The notes under the pieces were generated by a model, which was not told the origin of the DNA, made no database searches, and was given only the letters and a program-made list of their open reading frames with translations. From positions 124,001 to 188,000 of the forward strand of contig NZ_BJXB01000002.1 in the NCBI RefSeq assembly GCF_007990775.1: 64,000 bases of DNA, read 5' to 3'. The first letter of the stretch is position 1, and each line of letters begins with the position of its first letter. The DNA is from Deinococcus cellulosilyticus NBRC 106333 = KACC 11606. Its GTDB lineage: Bacteria; Deinococcota; Deinococci; Deinococcales; Deinococcaceae. A program made the position numbers and the translations under genes. Positions 52,667 to 61,283 of the stretch are shown piece by piece.

Positions 52667-53745
52667 AGATCCAGAACCTGGACCTCACTTTGTACCGCCT
52701 GCCCATGAAAAGCGCCCTGAAATGGGGTGCGGTCTCGGCCATGAGTACTGCAGATGCAGCCCTGGTGCGGATCACCCTGGAAGATGGCACCACCGGAGAG
52801 GGTGAGGCCCTGGCCCGTCCCACCATTTATGGCGAAACCCTGCACAGCTTTCAGGGCATCACAGATCTCCTGCGTCCCAGACTTATTGGAATGGACATCG
52901 AAGATGAAGGGGACCTCTGGAAAACCGTCCAGAGCATTGCCAACAACCACACCATCAAGGGAGCCATCGACAGTGCCATGTGGGAAGCCAGGTTCCGAAG
53001 CAAAGGACAGGACCTCTTCTCTGCCCTGCAGGGTCCCCATACAGATCTCAGGGTGAGTTTCATTCTGGGCATCACCGACCTTAAAGGCATGCTGCAGGAA
53101 GCCCGTGAGGTTTACGCAGCAGGGGTGCGGGTGCTGAAGGTCAAGGTGGGCCGCGATTACCAGAAGGACCTGCAGGTGATTCACGCCCTGAAGCAGGAGT
53201 TCCCTGACATGGACCTTTATGCAGACAGCAATGAAACCCTCACTCCAGATGTGGCCCCCCAGATCCTCGCCGCCATGGGTGAAGCAGGTTTGCTCTGGGT
53301 GGAAGAGCCCCTTCCTGTTCACCAGACACGTGCCCGCATGGAACTGAAAAAGCTTGGGGTGCTGCCCATCATCGCAGATGACTCCTGCTTCACGATTGGC
53401 AATCTGGAACGGGAACTGGACCTCGACACCTTCGACATCCTGAACATCAAACCTCCCAGAAGTGGCATCACCGGAAGCCTGAAGATGCTGGAAATGGCAA
53501 AGGCTGCAGGGAAACGGGTGATGATCGGTTCTCAGGCCGGGAACCTCACCAGCATGCGCCACAGTGCCCTGATTGCCAGTCTGGAAGGGGTGGATTGCCC
53601 CAGTGAACTGACTTTCTTCCTGAAGCTTGGAGATGATGTTTCAGGACCCAACCCTGTGTTGAGAGATGGGCACCTGAACCTTCGTGACCTGCAAAACCTG
53701 CAGCTGGACCCTGAGAAACTGGCCCGTTACAGCTTCAACCTTTAA
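52663..53745 (+). CDS. Enolase-superfamily enzyme (mandelate racemase/muconate lactonizing type)
   Basis: Encodes 360 aa from GTG 52663, overlapping the previous stop. The N-terminal capping domain is followed by the barrel with VLKVKVGRDYQKDL (KxK catalytic pair), DLYADSNETLTP (first metal Asp), LLWVEEPLPVHQT (second metal Glu), PIIADDSCF (third metal Asp) and FDILNIKPPRSGITG (late catalytic Lys). This set fits dipeptide epimerases and o-succinylbenzoate or muconate enzymes. The exact activity is not determined. Convergent with the Nudix gene with a four-base overlap. Confidence 0.88.
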   Translation: MKIQNLDLTLYRLPMKSALKWGAVSAMSTADAALVRITLEDGTTGEGEALARPTIYGETLHSFQGITDLLRPRLIGMDIEDEGDLWKTVQSIANNHTIKGAIDSAMWEARFRSKGQDLFSALQGPHTDLRVSFILGITDLKGMLQEAREVYAAGVRVLKVKVGRDYQKDLQVIHALKQEFPDMDLYADSNETLTPDVAPQILAAMGEAGLLWVEEPLPVHQTRARMELKKLGVLPIIADDSCFTIGNLERELDLDTFDILNIKPPRSGITGSLKMLEMAKAAGKRVMIGSQAGNLTSMRHSALIASLEGVDCPSELTFFLKLGDDVSGPNPVLRDGHLNLRDLQNLQLDPEKLARYSFNL

Positions 53746-54353
53746 TCAAAATCAGCAGGCCAGGAGGGATTCCGCAGGTGTTCAAACATCCTGCGGATCT
53801 GTTGTTCTGAGATGCGCTCGGTGGACAGGGCAGGCAGTTCGTCTTCCCCGAAAAATCCCACGTCGCTGGTCTCGATGCTGGTCTGGGCTGAACCTCCTGT
53901 GAGCTCGCAGAGGATGAAAATCTTGTAGGTTTCCCAGATGGAGTGTGGGTGGTTGTGGCGGTTGCGGTCATGCACGGCCAGCAGTTTTACAGCACGCACT
54001 TCATAGCCTGCTTCTTCACGGGTCTCCCGGACCGCCATTTCGCTGGGACTTTCTCCCATGTCGGCCCATCCGCCTGGAGGGGTCCATCCTCCATCGGAAC
54101 GCTCACGGACCAGCAGGATCTGGTTGTCCTGAAAGACAATGGCCCGCACATCAATTTTCGGGGTGGGATAACCTTCCTCTGCCTTCAAAAAAGAAGCGAG
54201 TTCCTGAGCAGGACGGTCTGTGAACGGGGCAAGCATTTCTGCAGCGAGTTCCTGCAAGCGCTGGTAACGCTGAGTGTCGAAAACATTGTTGGAATAAGCA
54301 AGCCCTGCCTGTGCAAGACTGAGGATTTCTCTGGCCCATTGCAGCTGTGACAT
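53742..54353 (-). CDS. Nudix hydrolase with N-terminal helical domain
   Basis: Encodes 203 aa. Residues 1-60 form the helical N-terminal domain seen in nucleoside-diphosphate-X hydrolases. The Nudix box is GWADMGESPSEMAVRETREEAGYEV near 95-119, with the usual REXXEE core. Preceded by WTPPGG. Proteins of this type hydrolyse nucleoside diphosphate derivatives or prenyl diphosphates. A TATGCT box (54365-54360) lies six bases before the ATG and there is no SD. Confidence 0.9.
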   Translation of the reverse strand: MSQLQWAREILSLAQAGLAYSNNVFDTQRYQRLQELAAEMLAPFTDRPAQELASFLKAEEGYPTPKIDVRAIVFQDNQILLVRERSDGGWTPPGGWADMGESPSEMAVRETREEAGYEVRAVKLLAVHDRNRHNHPHSIWETYKIFILCELTGGSAQTSIETSDVGFFGEDELPALSTERISEQQIRRMFEHLRNPSWPADFD

Positions 54354-54500
54354 TTTGACAGCATAATCTGCACCCTGCCCGACCGCAGTGATCTGCCCAA
54401 TTCCTTCACCTGGCCTGTTTCACTTCAGATGTCCATTTCCGTCCGCTTGATGGCCACATTCCCTCTAAAATTCTTTTGCTGAACACCATATTCTGGAGCC

Positions 54501-55082
54501 ATGAAAACCGCACTGCTTGTCATCGACGTTCAGGATTCCTTCAAAGTCCTTCCCCGCTGGGAAAAACGCAACAATCCTGAATTTGAACACAACCTCACCC
54601 GCCTGATTCAGGAATTCCGGGCGCAGGACCTGCCTGTGATCTGGATTCTGCACAGGGAACACGACAGCACCGACAATCCCTTTCACCCCGAGCATCCTGC
54701 CTACAAACTGATGGACTTCCTGGAGCGCAGAACGGACGAGGTGCTCTTCGAGAAGACCACCCGCAACTCTTTCACCTCAACGGGCTTGCAGCAGCACCTG
54801 ACGCAACTGGGCATTCAGCATCTGGTGGTCACGGGCATTCAGACCGAGCAATGCTGCGAAACCACCACCAGGGTCGCCGGAGATCTGGGATACCGGGTGT
54901 CCTTTGTGAGCGAGGCCACACGCACCTTCCCCATCAAGCACTGGGAAAAAGAGGAATTCATCTCCGCCGAAGACATCACCCGGGCCACCGAGTACCACCT
55001 GGCCGGACGTTTTGCAACCATCCACACGGTGGACAGCCTGCTGGAACAGCTGCAGTCGGGAAAACAACCTGTGCTGCTTTGA
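54501..55082 (+). CDS. Isochorismatase-like cysteine hydrolase
   Basis: Encodes 193 aa. The catalytic triad of the family is visible: Asp in LLVIDVQDSF, Lys in FEKTTRNSF and Cys in VVTGIQTEQCCETTTRVA. Members cleave nicotinamide, N-carbamoyl or related amides. The substrate is not evident. TATTCT (54489-54494) ends six bases before the ATG. The next gene, a GlxA-type regulator, starts 20 bases downstream and may control or be cotranscribed with it. Confidence 0.9.
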   Translation: MKTALLVIDVQDSFKVLPRWEKRNNPEFEHNLTRLIQEFRAQDLPVIWILHREHDSTDNPFHPEHPAYKLMDFLERRTDEVLFEKTTRNSFTSTGLQQHLTQLGIQHLVVTGIQTEQCCETTTRVAGDLGYRVSFVSEATRTFPIKHWEKEEFISAEDITRATEYHLAGRFATIHTVDSLLEQLQSGKQPVLL

Positions 55083-55102
55083 TTTAAACTGAGGCCACCA
55101 CC

Positions 55103-56053
55103 ATGCCCAGAGTTGCCTTTCTGATTCTTGATGCCGTTCATCTGCTGGATCTTGCCGGTCCCGTTCAGGTGTTTTCGGAGGCCTGCGAAATGGGAGCGGA
55201 TTACCAGATGATCCATTGCTCCACCCAGCCTGCCGTGAAAAGTGCCCAGGGACTCACCCTCAGCGATCTGGTCCCTTTGCCAGACCTCGGTCCCGGGGAT
55301 CTGATTCTGGTTGCAGGTTGCCGGGTCGGAGGCAACCTCAGGACTCTGCGCTGCCCTCCGGATGAGGTTTTACAGTGGCTGCAGAAGCACCACCGTCTGG
55401 GCATCAGCATCACCTCGGTGTGTTCAGGGGCAGGGGTGCTGGGGTATGCAGGGTTGCTCAGTGGTCGAAAGTGCACCACCCATCACCTGCTGACCTCCCA
55501 CCTGCAGGAGATGTTTCCGAAGGCCAAAGTGCAGGACAACCGGCTGTATGTCACCGATGGGAACATCACCACCAGCGCAGGCATTGCTTCTGGCATGGAC
55601 ATGGCCCTGCATTTCATTGAACAGCAGCATGGGGCGCTCTTTGCCGCGAAGCTGGCCCGGGACATGGTGGTCTACCACCGCAGGCAGGGCATGGACCTGC
55701 AAGACAGCCTGTACCTGCAGTACCGGGCCCACCTGCACTCCGGGGTTCACCGGGTGCAGGACTTTCTGATTGAGCATGCCCATGAGCAGGTCCCCCTGGC
55801 ACAACTGGCAGAACTGGCCCACCTGAGTCCCCGCCACCTCACCCGTGCTTTCAAGGAGCACACGGGGCTTACTCCACTGCAATACCAGCAGAGGTTGCGT
55901 CTGGAAAAGGCAAGGCAGCTGATGCAGAACCGCACCCTGACGGTGGAGCGCATTGCTGAGCTCTGTGGGTTTGAGGATGCCCGCCATTTCCGCAGGCTGT
56001 ACCGTGAGCTGCTCGGGGTGAGCCCGAGAGAAGCCAGAGCCCTGCAGGTTTGA
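55103..56053 (+). CDS. GlxA-family transcriptional regulator (DJ-1/PfpI plus AraC)
   Basis: Encodes 316 aa. The N-terminal ~190 residues are a class I glutamine-amidotransferase-like domain with the elbow ITSVCSGAGVLGYAGLL. The C-terminal ~100 residues are an AraC-type double helix-turn-helix: LAQLAELAHLSPRHLTRAFKEHTGLTPLQY and VERIAELCGFEDARHFRRLYRELLGVSP. It probably senses a small nitrogen metabolite and activates a nearby operon such as the isochorismatase gene (inference). Confidence 0.93.
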   Translation: MPRVAFLILDAVHLLDLAGPVQVFSEACEMGADYQMIHCSTQPAVKSAQGLTLSDLVPLPDLGPGDLILVAGCRVGGNLRTLRCPPDEVLQWLQKHHRLGISITSVCSGAGVLGYAGLLSGRKCTTHHLLTSHLQEMFPKAKVQDNRLYVTDGNITTSAGIASGMDMALHFIEQQHGALFAAKLARDMVVYHRRQGMDLQDSLYLQYRAHLHSGVHRVQDFLIEHAHEQVPLAQLAELAHLSPRHLTRAFKEHTGLTPLQYQQRLRLEKARQLMQNRTLTVERIAELCGFEDARHFRRLYRELLGVSPREARALQV

Positions 56054-56279
56054 AGCCTGTCGTTCGTTCATGGGACCTTGATCCTGCAGGTCCGACCCTC
56101 GAATTGTGACTCAATTTGCATTCTAAAACCGTTCCATCTGAAAAGTTGGAACCTGAGTCCCATGAGACTCATGGAACAGTCATTTGGTGGGTTACTTCAT
56201 CGGATTGCACCACGTCTTCTGGCATCAAGATGGCCTCACTCACCATCGCTGGAAGGCAGGATTGTTCAGGGGGTTTGGA

Positions 56280-57029
56280 ATGTTTGAATGGATGAGCAGT
56301 TCTGAGATGTGGATCGCTTTTGCGACCCTCACCCTGCTGGAGATTGTGCTGGGGATCGACAACATCATTTTCATCTCGATCCTCAGTGGCAAGCTTCCTG
56401 CAGAACAACAGGCAAAGGCCAGAACCGTCGGTCTGCTGCTGGCGATGGGAACCCGCCTGCTGCTGCTGCTGTCCCTGGCCTGGATCATTCGCCTGACTGC
56501 ACCACTTTTCTCGGTGTTCGGACAGGAAATCAGTGGTCGGGACCTGATCCTGATTGTCGGGGGCCTCTTTCTGCTGTACAAGGCCACCCGTGAAATTCAC
56601 GAGAAGCTGGAAGGGGAAGACCATGAGGGGGTCACCAAAGCTCCACCCAATTTCAGTGCAGTGATCGGGCAGATCCTGCTGGTGGACATCGTGTTTTCGC
56701 TGGACAGTGTGATCACTGCAGTGGGCATGGTGGACAACATCTGGGTGATGGTCACCTCGGTGGTGGTCACAGTGATCATCATGCTGTTCGCGGCCGGTCC
56801 CATCAGTGCCTTCGTGAACCGCCACCCCACCGTGAAGATGCTGGCCCTCTCTTTCCTGCTGTTGATCGGGATGACCCTGGTCGCAGAAGGCCTCGGGTTC
56901 CATGTGCCCAAGGGCTACATCTACTTTGCGATGGGCTTTGCTGTGCTGGTGGAACTGCTCAACATCCGCACCCGCAAGGGAAAAGGCAAGAAAGTGCAGT
57001 TCAACGAGCCACAGAACAACACCCACTGA
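56280..57029 (+). CDS. TerC-family membrane protein
   Basis: Encodes 249 aa with seven or more hydrophobic segments and the conserved LEIVLGIDNIIFISI and IVFSLDSVITAVGMVD motifs, each carrying membrane-embedded acidic residues (metal-ion binding). TerC proteins export manganese or other metals and were first seen in tellurite resistance. ATG 56280 gives the usual family start; 32 further upstream codons are unlike it. The upstream gap has several short palindromes (CCATGAGACTCATGG at 56159-56173; GTTCCA/TGGAAC) but no recognisable manganese riboswitch. Confidence 0.9.
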   Translation: MFEWMSSSEMWIAFATLTLLEIVLGIDNIIFISILSGKLPAEQQAKARTVGLLLAMGTRLLLLLSLAWIIRLTAPLFSVFGQEISGRDLILIVGGLFLLYKATREIHEKLEGEDHEGVTKAPPNFSAVIGQILLVDIVFSLDSVITAVGMVDNIWVMVTSVVVTVIIMLFAAGPISAFVNRHPTVKMLALSFLLLIGMTLVAEGLGFHVPKGYIYFAMGFAVLVELLNIRTRKGKGKKVQFNEPQNNTH

Positions 57030-57044
57030 CCTGCAGAAAACCAG

Positions 57045-57071
57045 AAACCCTGAGTCAGACTCAGGGTTTTT
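57045..57071. terminator. Bidirectional terminator between terC and rarA
   Basis: An 11-bp perfect stem AAACCCTGAGT (57045-57055) / ACTCAGGGTTT (57059-57069), three-base loop, with T5 on the plus strand. It overlaps the 3' end of convergent rarA. Confidence 0.88.
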
Positions 57072-58341
57072 CTTTGTGGTGCTTCTGTTTCAGGGCAGAC
57101 CAGCGTTCCCTCACCCTGGACTCCCATCCTTCTCCGGTCGGCTGATAGAATTCTGTGCCCAGCAGTTCATCCGGCAGGTAAGTCTGCGCAAAAGACCCTT
57201 CCGGGTCATCGAAGTAGTAAGCGTAGCCTTTTCCATATCCCTGGGATTTCATCAGACCCGTGATGGCATTGCGCAGGTGCAGAGGGATGGGATGCTGCCT
57301 TTCCTCCTCGGCCATGCGCAGGACCTCACCCCAGGCGCTGTACACGCTGTTGGATTTGGGGGCCAGGGCCAGATACACCACCACCTGGGCCAGGGCCAGT
57401 TCTCCTTCTGGACTCCCCAGCAGGTGCATGGCCTGCTGGGCACTCATGGCGAGTTTCAGGGCATTGGGATCTGCAAGCCCGATGTCTTCAGCGGCCATGC
57501 GCACAATGCGGCGTGCAATGTAGATGGGGTCTGCCCCACCCGCCACCATGCGGGCAAGCCAGTACAGGGCACCATCCACGTGGGAGGCCCTCACGCTCTT
57601 GTGCAGGGCAGAAATCAGGTTGTAGAAATCCTCGCCCTGTTTGTCCATGCTGGGCACATGGGTTCCGAAAGCTTCCTTGACGGCCTCCGGGGTGATGGGA
57701 CTGGCAATGTTGGAAGCCACTTCCAGTGCCCCCAGAGCACGTCTGGCGTCTCCATCTGCAAGCTGAACCAGCAGTTCCCTGCCTTCCTGGGTCAGTTCCA
57801 CTCCGGGCAGCCCTTTGGAATCGGTCAGGGCACGGTCCAGCAACCCAGAGATGTCCTCATCGGTGAGGGATTTGAGGACCAGGGTCCGTGCCCTGGAACG
57901 CAGTGCAGGATTCACCTCAAAACTGGGATTCTCGGTGGTGGCCCCGATCAGGGTCAAAAGGCCACTTTCCACATGGGGCAACAGGGCATCCTGCTGCGCC
58001 TTGTTGAAACGGTGAATTTCATCCAGAAAGAGGACGGTCCTCTCCCCTTTGGTGCGGTTCCTCTGGGCCACCTCGACGGCTTCACGCACGTCTTTGATGC
58101 CTGCAGTCACTGCAGACAGCTGGATGAAGTGGGCTTTTGCGGTTTTGGAGATCATGCGGGCCAGCGTGGTTTTCCCCACCCCGGGAGGACCCCACAGGAT
58201 CAGGGAGCTCAGGAATCCCCCTTCCAGCATGCGCCTGAGGGGTTTCCCCGGAGCGAGCAGGTGCTTCTGCCCGTACACCTCATCCAGGGTGGTCGGTCTC
58301 AGGCGTTCTGCAAGTGGAGGGGCAGGTTCAAAAAGGGTCAC
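57061..58341 (-). CDS. rarA: Replication-associated recombination AAA ATPase
   Basis: Encodes 426 aa of the RarA/MgsA/WRNIP1 family, which acts at stalled replication forks and binds SSB and ends of DNA. Motifs: ERLRPTTLDEVYGQKHLL, Walker A LWGPPGVGKTTLA, Walker B VLFLDEIHRFNKAQQD, sensor 1 LIGATTENPSFEV, sensor 2 DGDARRAL, and the C-terminal tetramerisation part with LPDELLGTEFYQP. The GTG start at 58341 lies six bases after a TAGAAT box (58353-58348), with TTTACC as -35, suggesting a leaderless mRNA. Confidence 0.94.
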   Translation of the reverse strand: MTLFEPAPPLAERLRPTTLDEVYGQKHLLAPGKPLRRMLEGGFLSSLILWGPPGVGKTTLARMISKTAKAHFIQLSAVTAGIKDVREAVEVAQRNRTKGERTVLFLDEIHRFNKAQQDALLPHVESGLLTLIGATTENPSFEVNPALRSRARTLVLKSLTDEDISGLLDRALTDSKGLPGVELTQEGRELLVQLADGDARRALGALEVASNIASPITPEAVKEAFGTHVPSMDKQGEDFYNLISALHKSVRASHVDGALYWLARMVAGGADPIYIARRIVRMAAEDIGLADPNALKLAMSAQQAMHLLGSPEGELALAQVVVYLALAPKSNSVYSAWGEVLRMAEEERQHPIPLHLRNAITGLMKSQGYGKGYAYYFDDPEGSFAQTYLPDELLGTEFYQPTGEGWESRVRERWSALKQKHHKEKP

Positions 58342-58405
58342 GGTCTCATTCTACCTGTGTCAGATTGCAGGTAAATCGTTTTGCTTACAGTGAAGGGGCA
58401 GCAAA

Positions 58406-58436
58406 CAAAAACCAGCCTGACACCATGTCAGGCTGG
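58406..58436 (-). terminator. Terminator of the 69-aa protein gene
   Basis: A 10-bp perfect stem CCAGCCTGAC/GTCAGGCTGG (58412-58436) followed on the minus strand by T5. Confidence 0.88.
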
Positions 58437-58454
58437 TCTGCAGAAGCTCCTGTT

Positions 58455-58664
58455 TTATGCAACGAGGTTGCGAAGCAGGTTCTCTGGAAGTTCGACAGTG
58501 ATGGCGCCGCGCAAGTAGAGGTCATGGGTGGCCTGCCTGCCGCAGACCTGCTCGAAACGCTCCAGGCTCACCACGCTTCGACCTTCGGGGGTCTCCACGT
58601 AAAGCCGGTTGGAGGTTCCTGGAACCCAGCGTGCGCTGCATGTGGATGTACTGGTTCTTTTCAT
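58455..58664 (-). CDS. Small conserved-looking protein, 69 aa
   Basis: Supported as a real gene by AGGAGG six bases before the ATG, a promoter-like pair further upstream and a strong terminator right after the stop. The protein has a short basic, Ser/Thr-rich N-terminus, then a compact domain SNRLYVETPEGRSVVSLERFEQVCGRQ and THDLYLRGAITVELPENLL. It contains two cysteines but no CxxC motif. No family is recognised. Confidence 0.7.
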   Translation of the reverse strand: MKRTSTSTCSARWVPGTSNRLYVETPEGRSVVSLERFEQVCGRQATHDLYLRGAITVELPENLLRNLVA

Positions 58665-58763
58665 AAGGTCCTCCTGAAGTAAAAGGCTGAATACACCCTG
58701 CCAGGTGCTTTCGTTGGGAATCGATTGTGCAGGGAGGGGAAAGGGGCCAAGTCAGTTGTCTAA

Positions 58764-58792
58764 CTTATCTTGATGATAGTTTTAACTTTCAA
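58764..58792 (-). promoter_or_regulatory. Candidate promoter for the 69-aa protein gene
   Basis: On the minus strand TTGAAA (58792-58787), a 17-bp spacer and GATAAG (58769-58764; TAAGTT overlaps it) lie about 100 bases upstream of the start. The surrounding ~360-bp gap is otherwise non-coding. Confidence 0.45.
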
Positions 58793-58904
58793 CGCTGTCA
58801 AATCTGGAACCGATCCCATTGTGAATCTGGGCGAAAGGTTCAGAAATTCTAAAGTGATCTTGATGTTTTCATGAAAATGGGCCTGAAACCTCACTGAAGA
58901 CAAC

Positions 58905-58938
58905 AAAAAACGCACAGGTCCTTTTGACAGGACCTGTG
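58905..58938 (-). terminator. Terminator after the phosphoribosyltransferase gene
   Basis: A 10-bp perfect stem CACAGGTCCT/AGGACCTGTG (58913-58938), six-base loop, followed on the minus strand by CG and T6. It lies about 90 bases past the stop. Confidence 0.85.
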
Positions 58939-59025
58939 AAAAATTCCTCTTGCAAAACTTCAGTTCTGGCTCATTTCCGAGGAAGAGCAATTGTAAGCGG
59001 GAGAGGATTCTGAATCTTGTGTTGC

Positions 59026-59562
59026 TTATTCTGCCTTGAAAAGGGGCAGGTGACCCAGCGCGATCACATCGTCCCGCTCATCACCCTCTGTGAAGACGGT
59101 CAGCACAGCGATCACTTCCCCACCCACCTCTTCAATGATCTTCGAGAGGCTCTTGAGGGTGCCCCCAGTGGAGACCACATCATCCACAATGGCAATTTTC
59201 TTGCCTTTCAGGTGCTCCACATCCAGGCCATCGAGGACCAGGGTCTGGGGTTTGCCTGTGGTGATGGACAGCACTTCACGCACCACGGGATTGATCATGT
59301 ACGGCTTCTGGGTTTTGCGCACCACCACGTAAGGCTTACCGCACTCCCGGCTCACCACATGGGCCAGGGTCAGGGCTTTCACCTCCGGGGTCACCAGAAT
59401 GTCCACTTCTGCAGGGAGCTTTCTGGCCAGGGCAATCCCTGCGGCCTCGGTCACCTCGGTGTCCCCGAGCATGTTGAACAGGGCGACACTCAGGCCTGGC
59501 TTCAGTTCCACAATGGGAAGTTCCCGACTGACGCCACCAATGTTGACTGGAAAGGTTCTCAC
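59026..59562 (-). CDS. Adenine-phosphoribosyltransferase-like protein
   Basis: Encodes 178 aa of the type I PRTase fold. The PRPP loop is IAIVDDVVSTGGTLKSL, preceded by DILVTPEVKALTLAHVVSRE and YVVVRKTQKPY, as in Apt and the PurR-type or xanthine enzymes. It uses PRPP to salvage a purine base; adenine is most likely but not certain. The GTG start lies eight bases after TACAAT (59576-59571), so it is probably leaderless. Confidence 0.85.
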   Translation of the reverse strand: MRTFPVNIGGVSRELPIVELKPGLSVALFNMLGDTEVTEAAGIALARKLPAEVDILVTPEVKALTLAHVVSRECGKPYVVVRKTQKPYMINPVVREVLSITTGKPQTLVLDGLDVEHLKGKKIAIVDDVVSTGGTLKSLSKIIEEVGGEVIAVLTVFTEGDERDDVIALGHLPLFKAE

Positions 59563-59688
59563 AAACTGCTATTGTAATCCTTTCCACAACCGATTGCATC
59601 AGGGCTTGCGGTGCAGGTCAGGGTGAGCGCAAAAGCATGCAAGTGAGTGGGACAGAGCGATCAGCAATCAGCAAACGGGCACACGCAC

Positions 59689-59772
59689 CCTTCCGCCTTC
59701 CGCCTTCCGCCTTCCGCCTTCCGCCTTCCGCCTTCCGCCTTCCGCCTTCCGCCTTCTGCCTTCTGCCCTCTG
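59689..59772. repeat. Heptamer tandem array CCTTCCG
   Basis: Nine perfect copies of CCTTCCG (59689-59751) are followed by CCTTCTG twice and CCCTCTG. It is the longest heptamer run in the window and is not bordered by a clear inverted partner. It occupies the 309-bp gap before the diguanylate cyclase gene, whose possible -10 TATGCT follows near 59800. Confidence 0.9.
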
Positions 59773-59871
59773 TCAGATTCACGACATGCCTCCAGCGATA
59801 TGCTGAAGCAGAAGCAGAATTCCTTTTCTGGATGATCTCCAGCCCCTCTTTCTGCCTCCAAGGAAGTGGCC

Positions 59872-61002
59872 ATGTTTTCGGATCTCACCCCCAGCGATTT
59901 CACTGCCAGACAGAACGCCTCCCGGCGTCCGGTCTATCTGCTGGTGATGGGTTTCATCAACGTGATCGGGTGGGTGTTTTCGCTTTTTGTGCTGAATGCC
60001 ATTCCCCTGATCCACTGGATTGTGAATGGAACATTTGCGGTGCTCACGGCTGTCACTGTGCTGCTTGCCCTGAGGCCCAGAACCCTGCCCTTCTTTGAAG
60101 TGGTGGTGGGGGTGGTGATCAACTTTGCCATGCTCTCCACGGTGTTTGTGGGTCTGTATGACCACCCGAAGACCTATGATCCGCTGGAATACGTGCTGTT
60201 TGTTCCAGCAGCCTACATCGCTGCATTTTCCTTCCTGGGTGTGCTCAGGGGAACTGTTGTGTGCCTGTCGGTGTTTCTGGCCACCCTCGTACTGACCCTG
60301 GGGCATTACCTGCCTCAGTTGGACACCCTGTCTGCCTTTGAACTTCAGGCCTTCAAGATCCTCAAACTTCATTACATCACCAGCATGGTGGAGATTCTGG
60401 GATTGTATGGCCTCACCACCTTTCTGGAACGGCAACTTAAGGCCCGCATTCAGGCAGAGTCCACCGCCCGTTATGCGTTCATTGATACGCTCACCGGACT
60501 GAGCAATCGACGCATGTTTCAGCACCGTCTGGAGCAGACCCTGCAGCATGCCAGTGAGAAACACACCGGGTTTGCCCTGATGTTCATTGACCTCGACCAC
60601 TTCAAGCAGGTGAATGACCGCTACGGGCACCAGGCCGGAGACGAGCTCTTGCAGCAGATTTCTGGCCGCCTCTCCCAGAACCTGCGCCGCACCGATTTGC
60701 TGGCCCGCATCAGTGGAGATGAATTCGCCGTGATTGCGGAAGGCATCACTGATGATCAGTCTGCCCTCACCCTGGCCGAGAAGCTGATCTCCAGCCTCTC
60801 TGAACGGTTTGATTTGACCGGGACGGCTTTGCATGCCTCAGCAAGCATCGGGGTCAGCCTGTATCCCCACCACGGGAGCACCGCCAAGGAGCTCCTGGCC
60901 CATGCCGATCAGGCCATGTATGACAGCAAATCGAAAGGGCGTCATGCCTGCACCCTCTACAGCCCGGACCGCTCCGGTCCAGAACAGGCCCTGAGCTGCT
61001 GA
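59872..61002 (+). CDS. Membrane diguanylate cyclase
   Basis: Encodes 376 aa. Six hydrophobic segments (~25-190) anchor it. The GGDEF domain starts at DTLTGLSNRRMF; the active loop is SGDEF (an active variant elsewhere), with the product-inhibition I-site RRTD five residues before it, and a late ASIGVSLYP and ADQAMYDSKSKGR. It should make cyclic di-GMP. ATG 59872 is preferred to GTG 59866 because AAGGAAG then has a usual distance. Confidence 0.9.
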   Translation: MFSDLTPSDFTARQNASRRPVYLLVMGFINVIGWVFSLFVLNAIPLIHWIVNGTFAVLTAVTVLLALRPRTLPFFEVVVGVVINFAMLSTVFVGLYDHPKTYDPLEYVLFVPAAYIAAFSFLGVLRGTVVCLSVFLATLVLTLGHYLPQLDTLSAFELQAFKILKLHYITSMVEILGLYGLTTFLERQLKARIQAESTARYAFIDTLTGLSNRRMFQHRLEQTLQHASEKHTGFALMFIDLDHFKQVNDRYGHQAGDELLQQISGRLSQNLRRTDLLARISGDEFAVIAEGITDDQSALTLAEKLISSLSERFDLTGTALHASASIGVSLYPHHGSTAKELLAHADQAMYDSKSKGRHACTLYSPDRSGPEQALSC

Positions 61003-61162
61003 ACAGCTTCGGGACATTTTTCAGGGGCTTGAATGTCACCTCCCCTTCAGGAGTATGGTGAGGACGTGCCTGCTGGACACACCCCCGGCCAGAAATCGGT
61101 GACTCACATAGAGAATCTCTCGTGACAAGACGGACGGTGGAAAAGGGAAGCCTGCCAGAAGA

Positions 61163-61194
61163 ATTGAACCTTCGCGACCATTGAATCTTCGCGA
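61163..61194 (+). repeat. Tandem 15-mer upstream of the RNA-repair operon
   Basis: ATTGAACCTTCGCGA (61163-61177) and ATTGAATCTTCGCGA (61180-61194) differ at one base and start 17 bp apart, about 90 bp before hen1. The spacing suggests a regulator binding site. Confidence 0.6.
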
Positions 61195-61251
61195 TACAAG
61201 ATGTTGCTGACCGCGGGTGTGCTCCAGACAGGTGTTTTTGCCCATACCCTC

Positions 61252-61283
61252 ATGCGAAGCCTGTGAGACAATAGGCTTCGTAT
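61252..61283 (+). promoter_or_regulatory. Inverted repeat spanning the hen1 start
   Basis: ATGCGAAGCCT (61252-61262) and AGGCTTCGTAT (61273-61283) form an 11-bp inverted repeat (one wobble pair) with a 10-base spacer. It covers the presumed -10 (GACAAT / TAGGCT, 61267-61277) and the first bases of the ATG, so it is a candidate operator or a start-blocking hairpin. Confidence 0.55.

Noticed and set aside
56054..56279. yybP-ykoY manganese riboswitch before terC
   Set aside because: TerC genes often have one, but the conserved loop motifs were not found; only short palindromes are present.
59689..59772. CRISPR-like array
   Set aside because: The units are only 7 bp with no spacers, and no cas genes are nearby.
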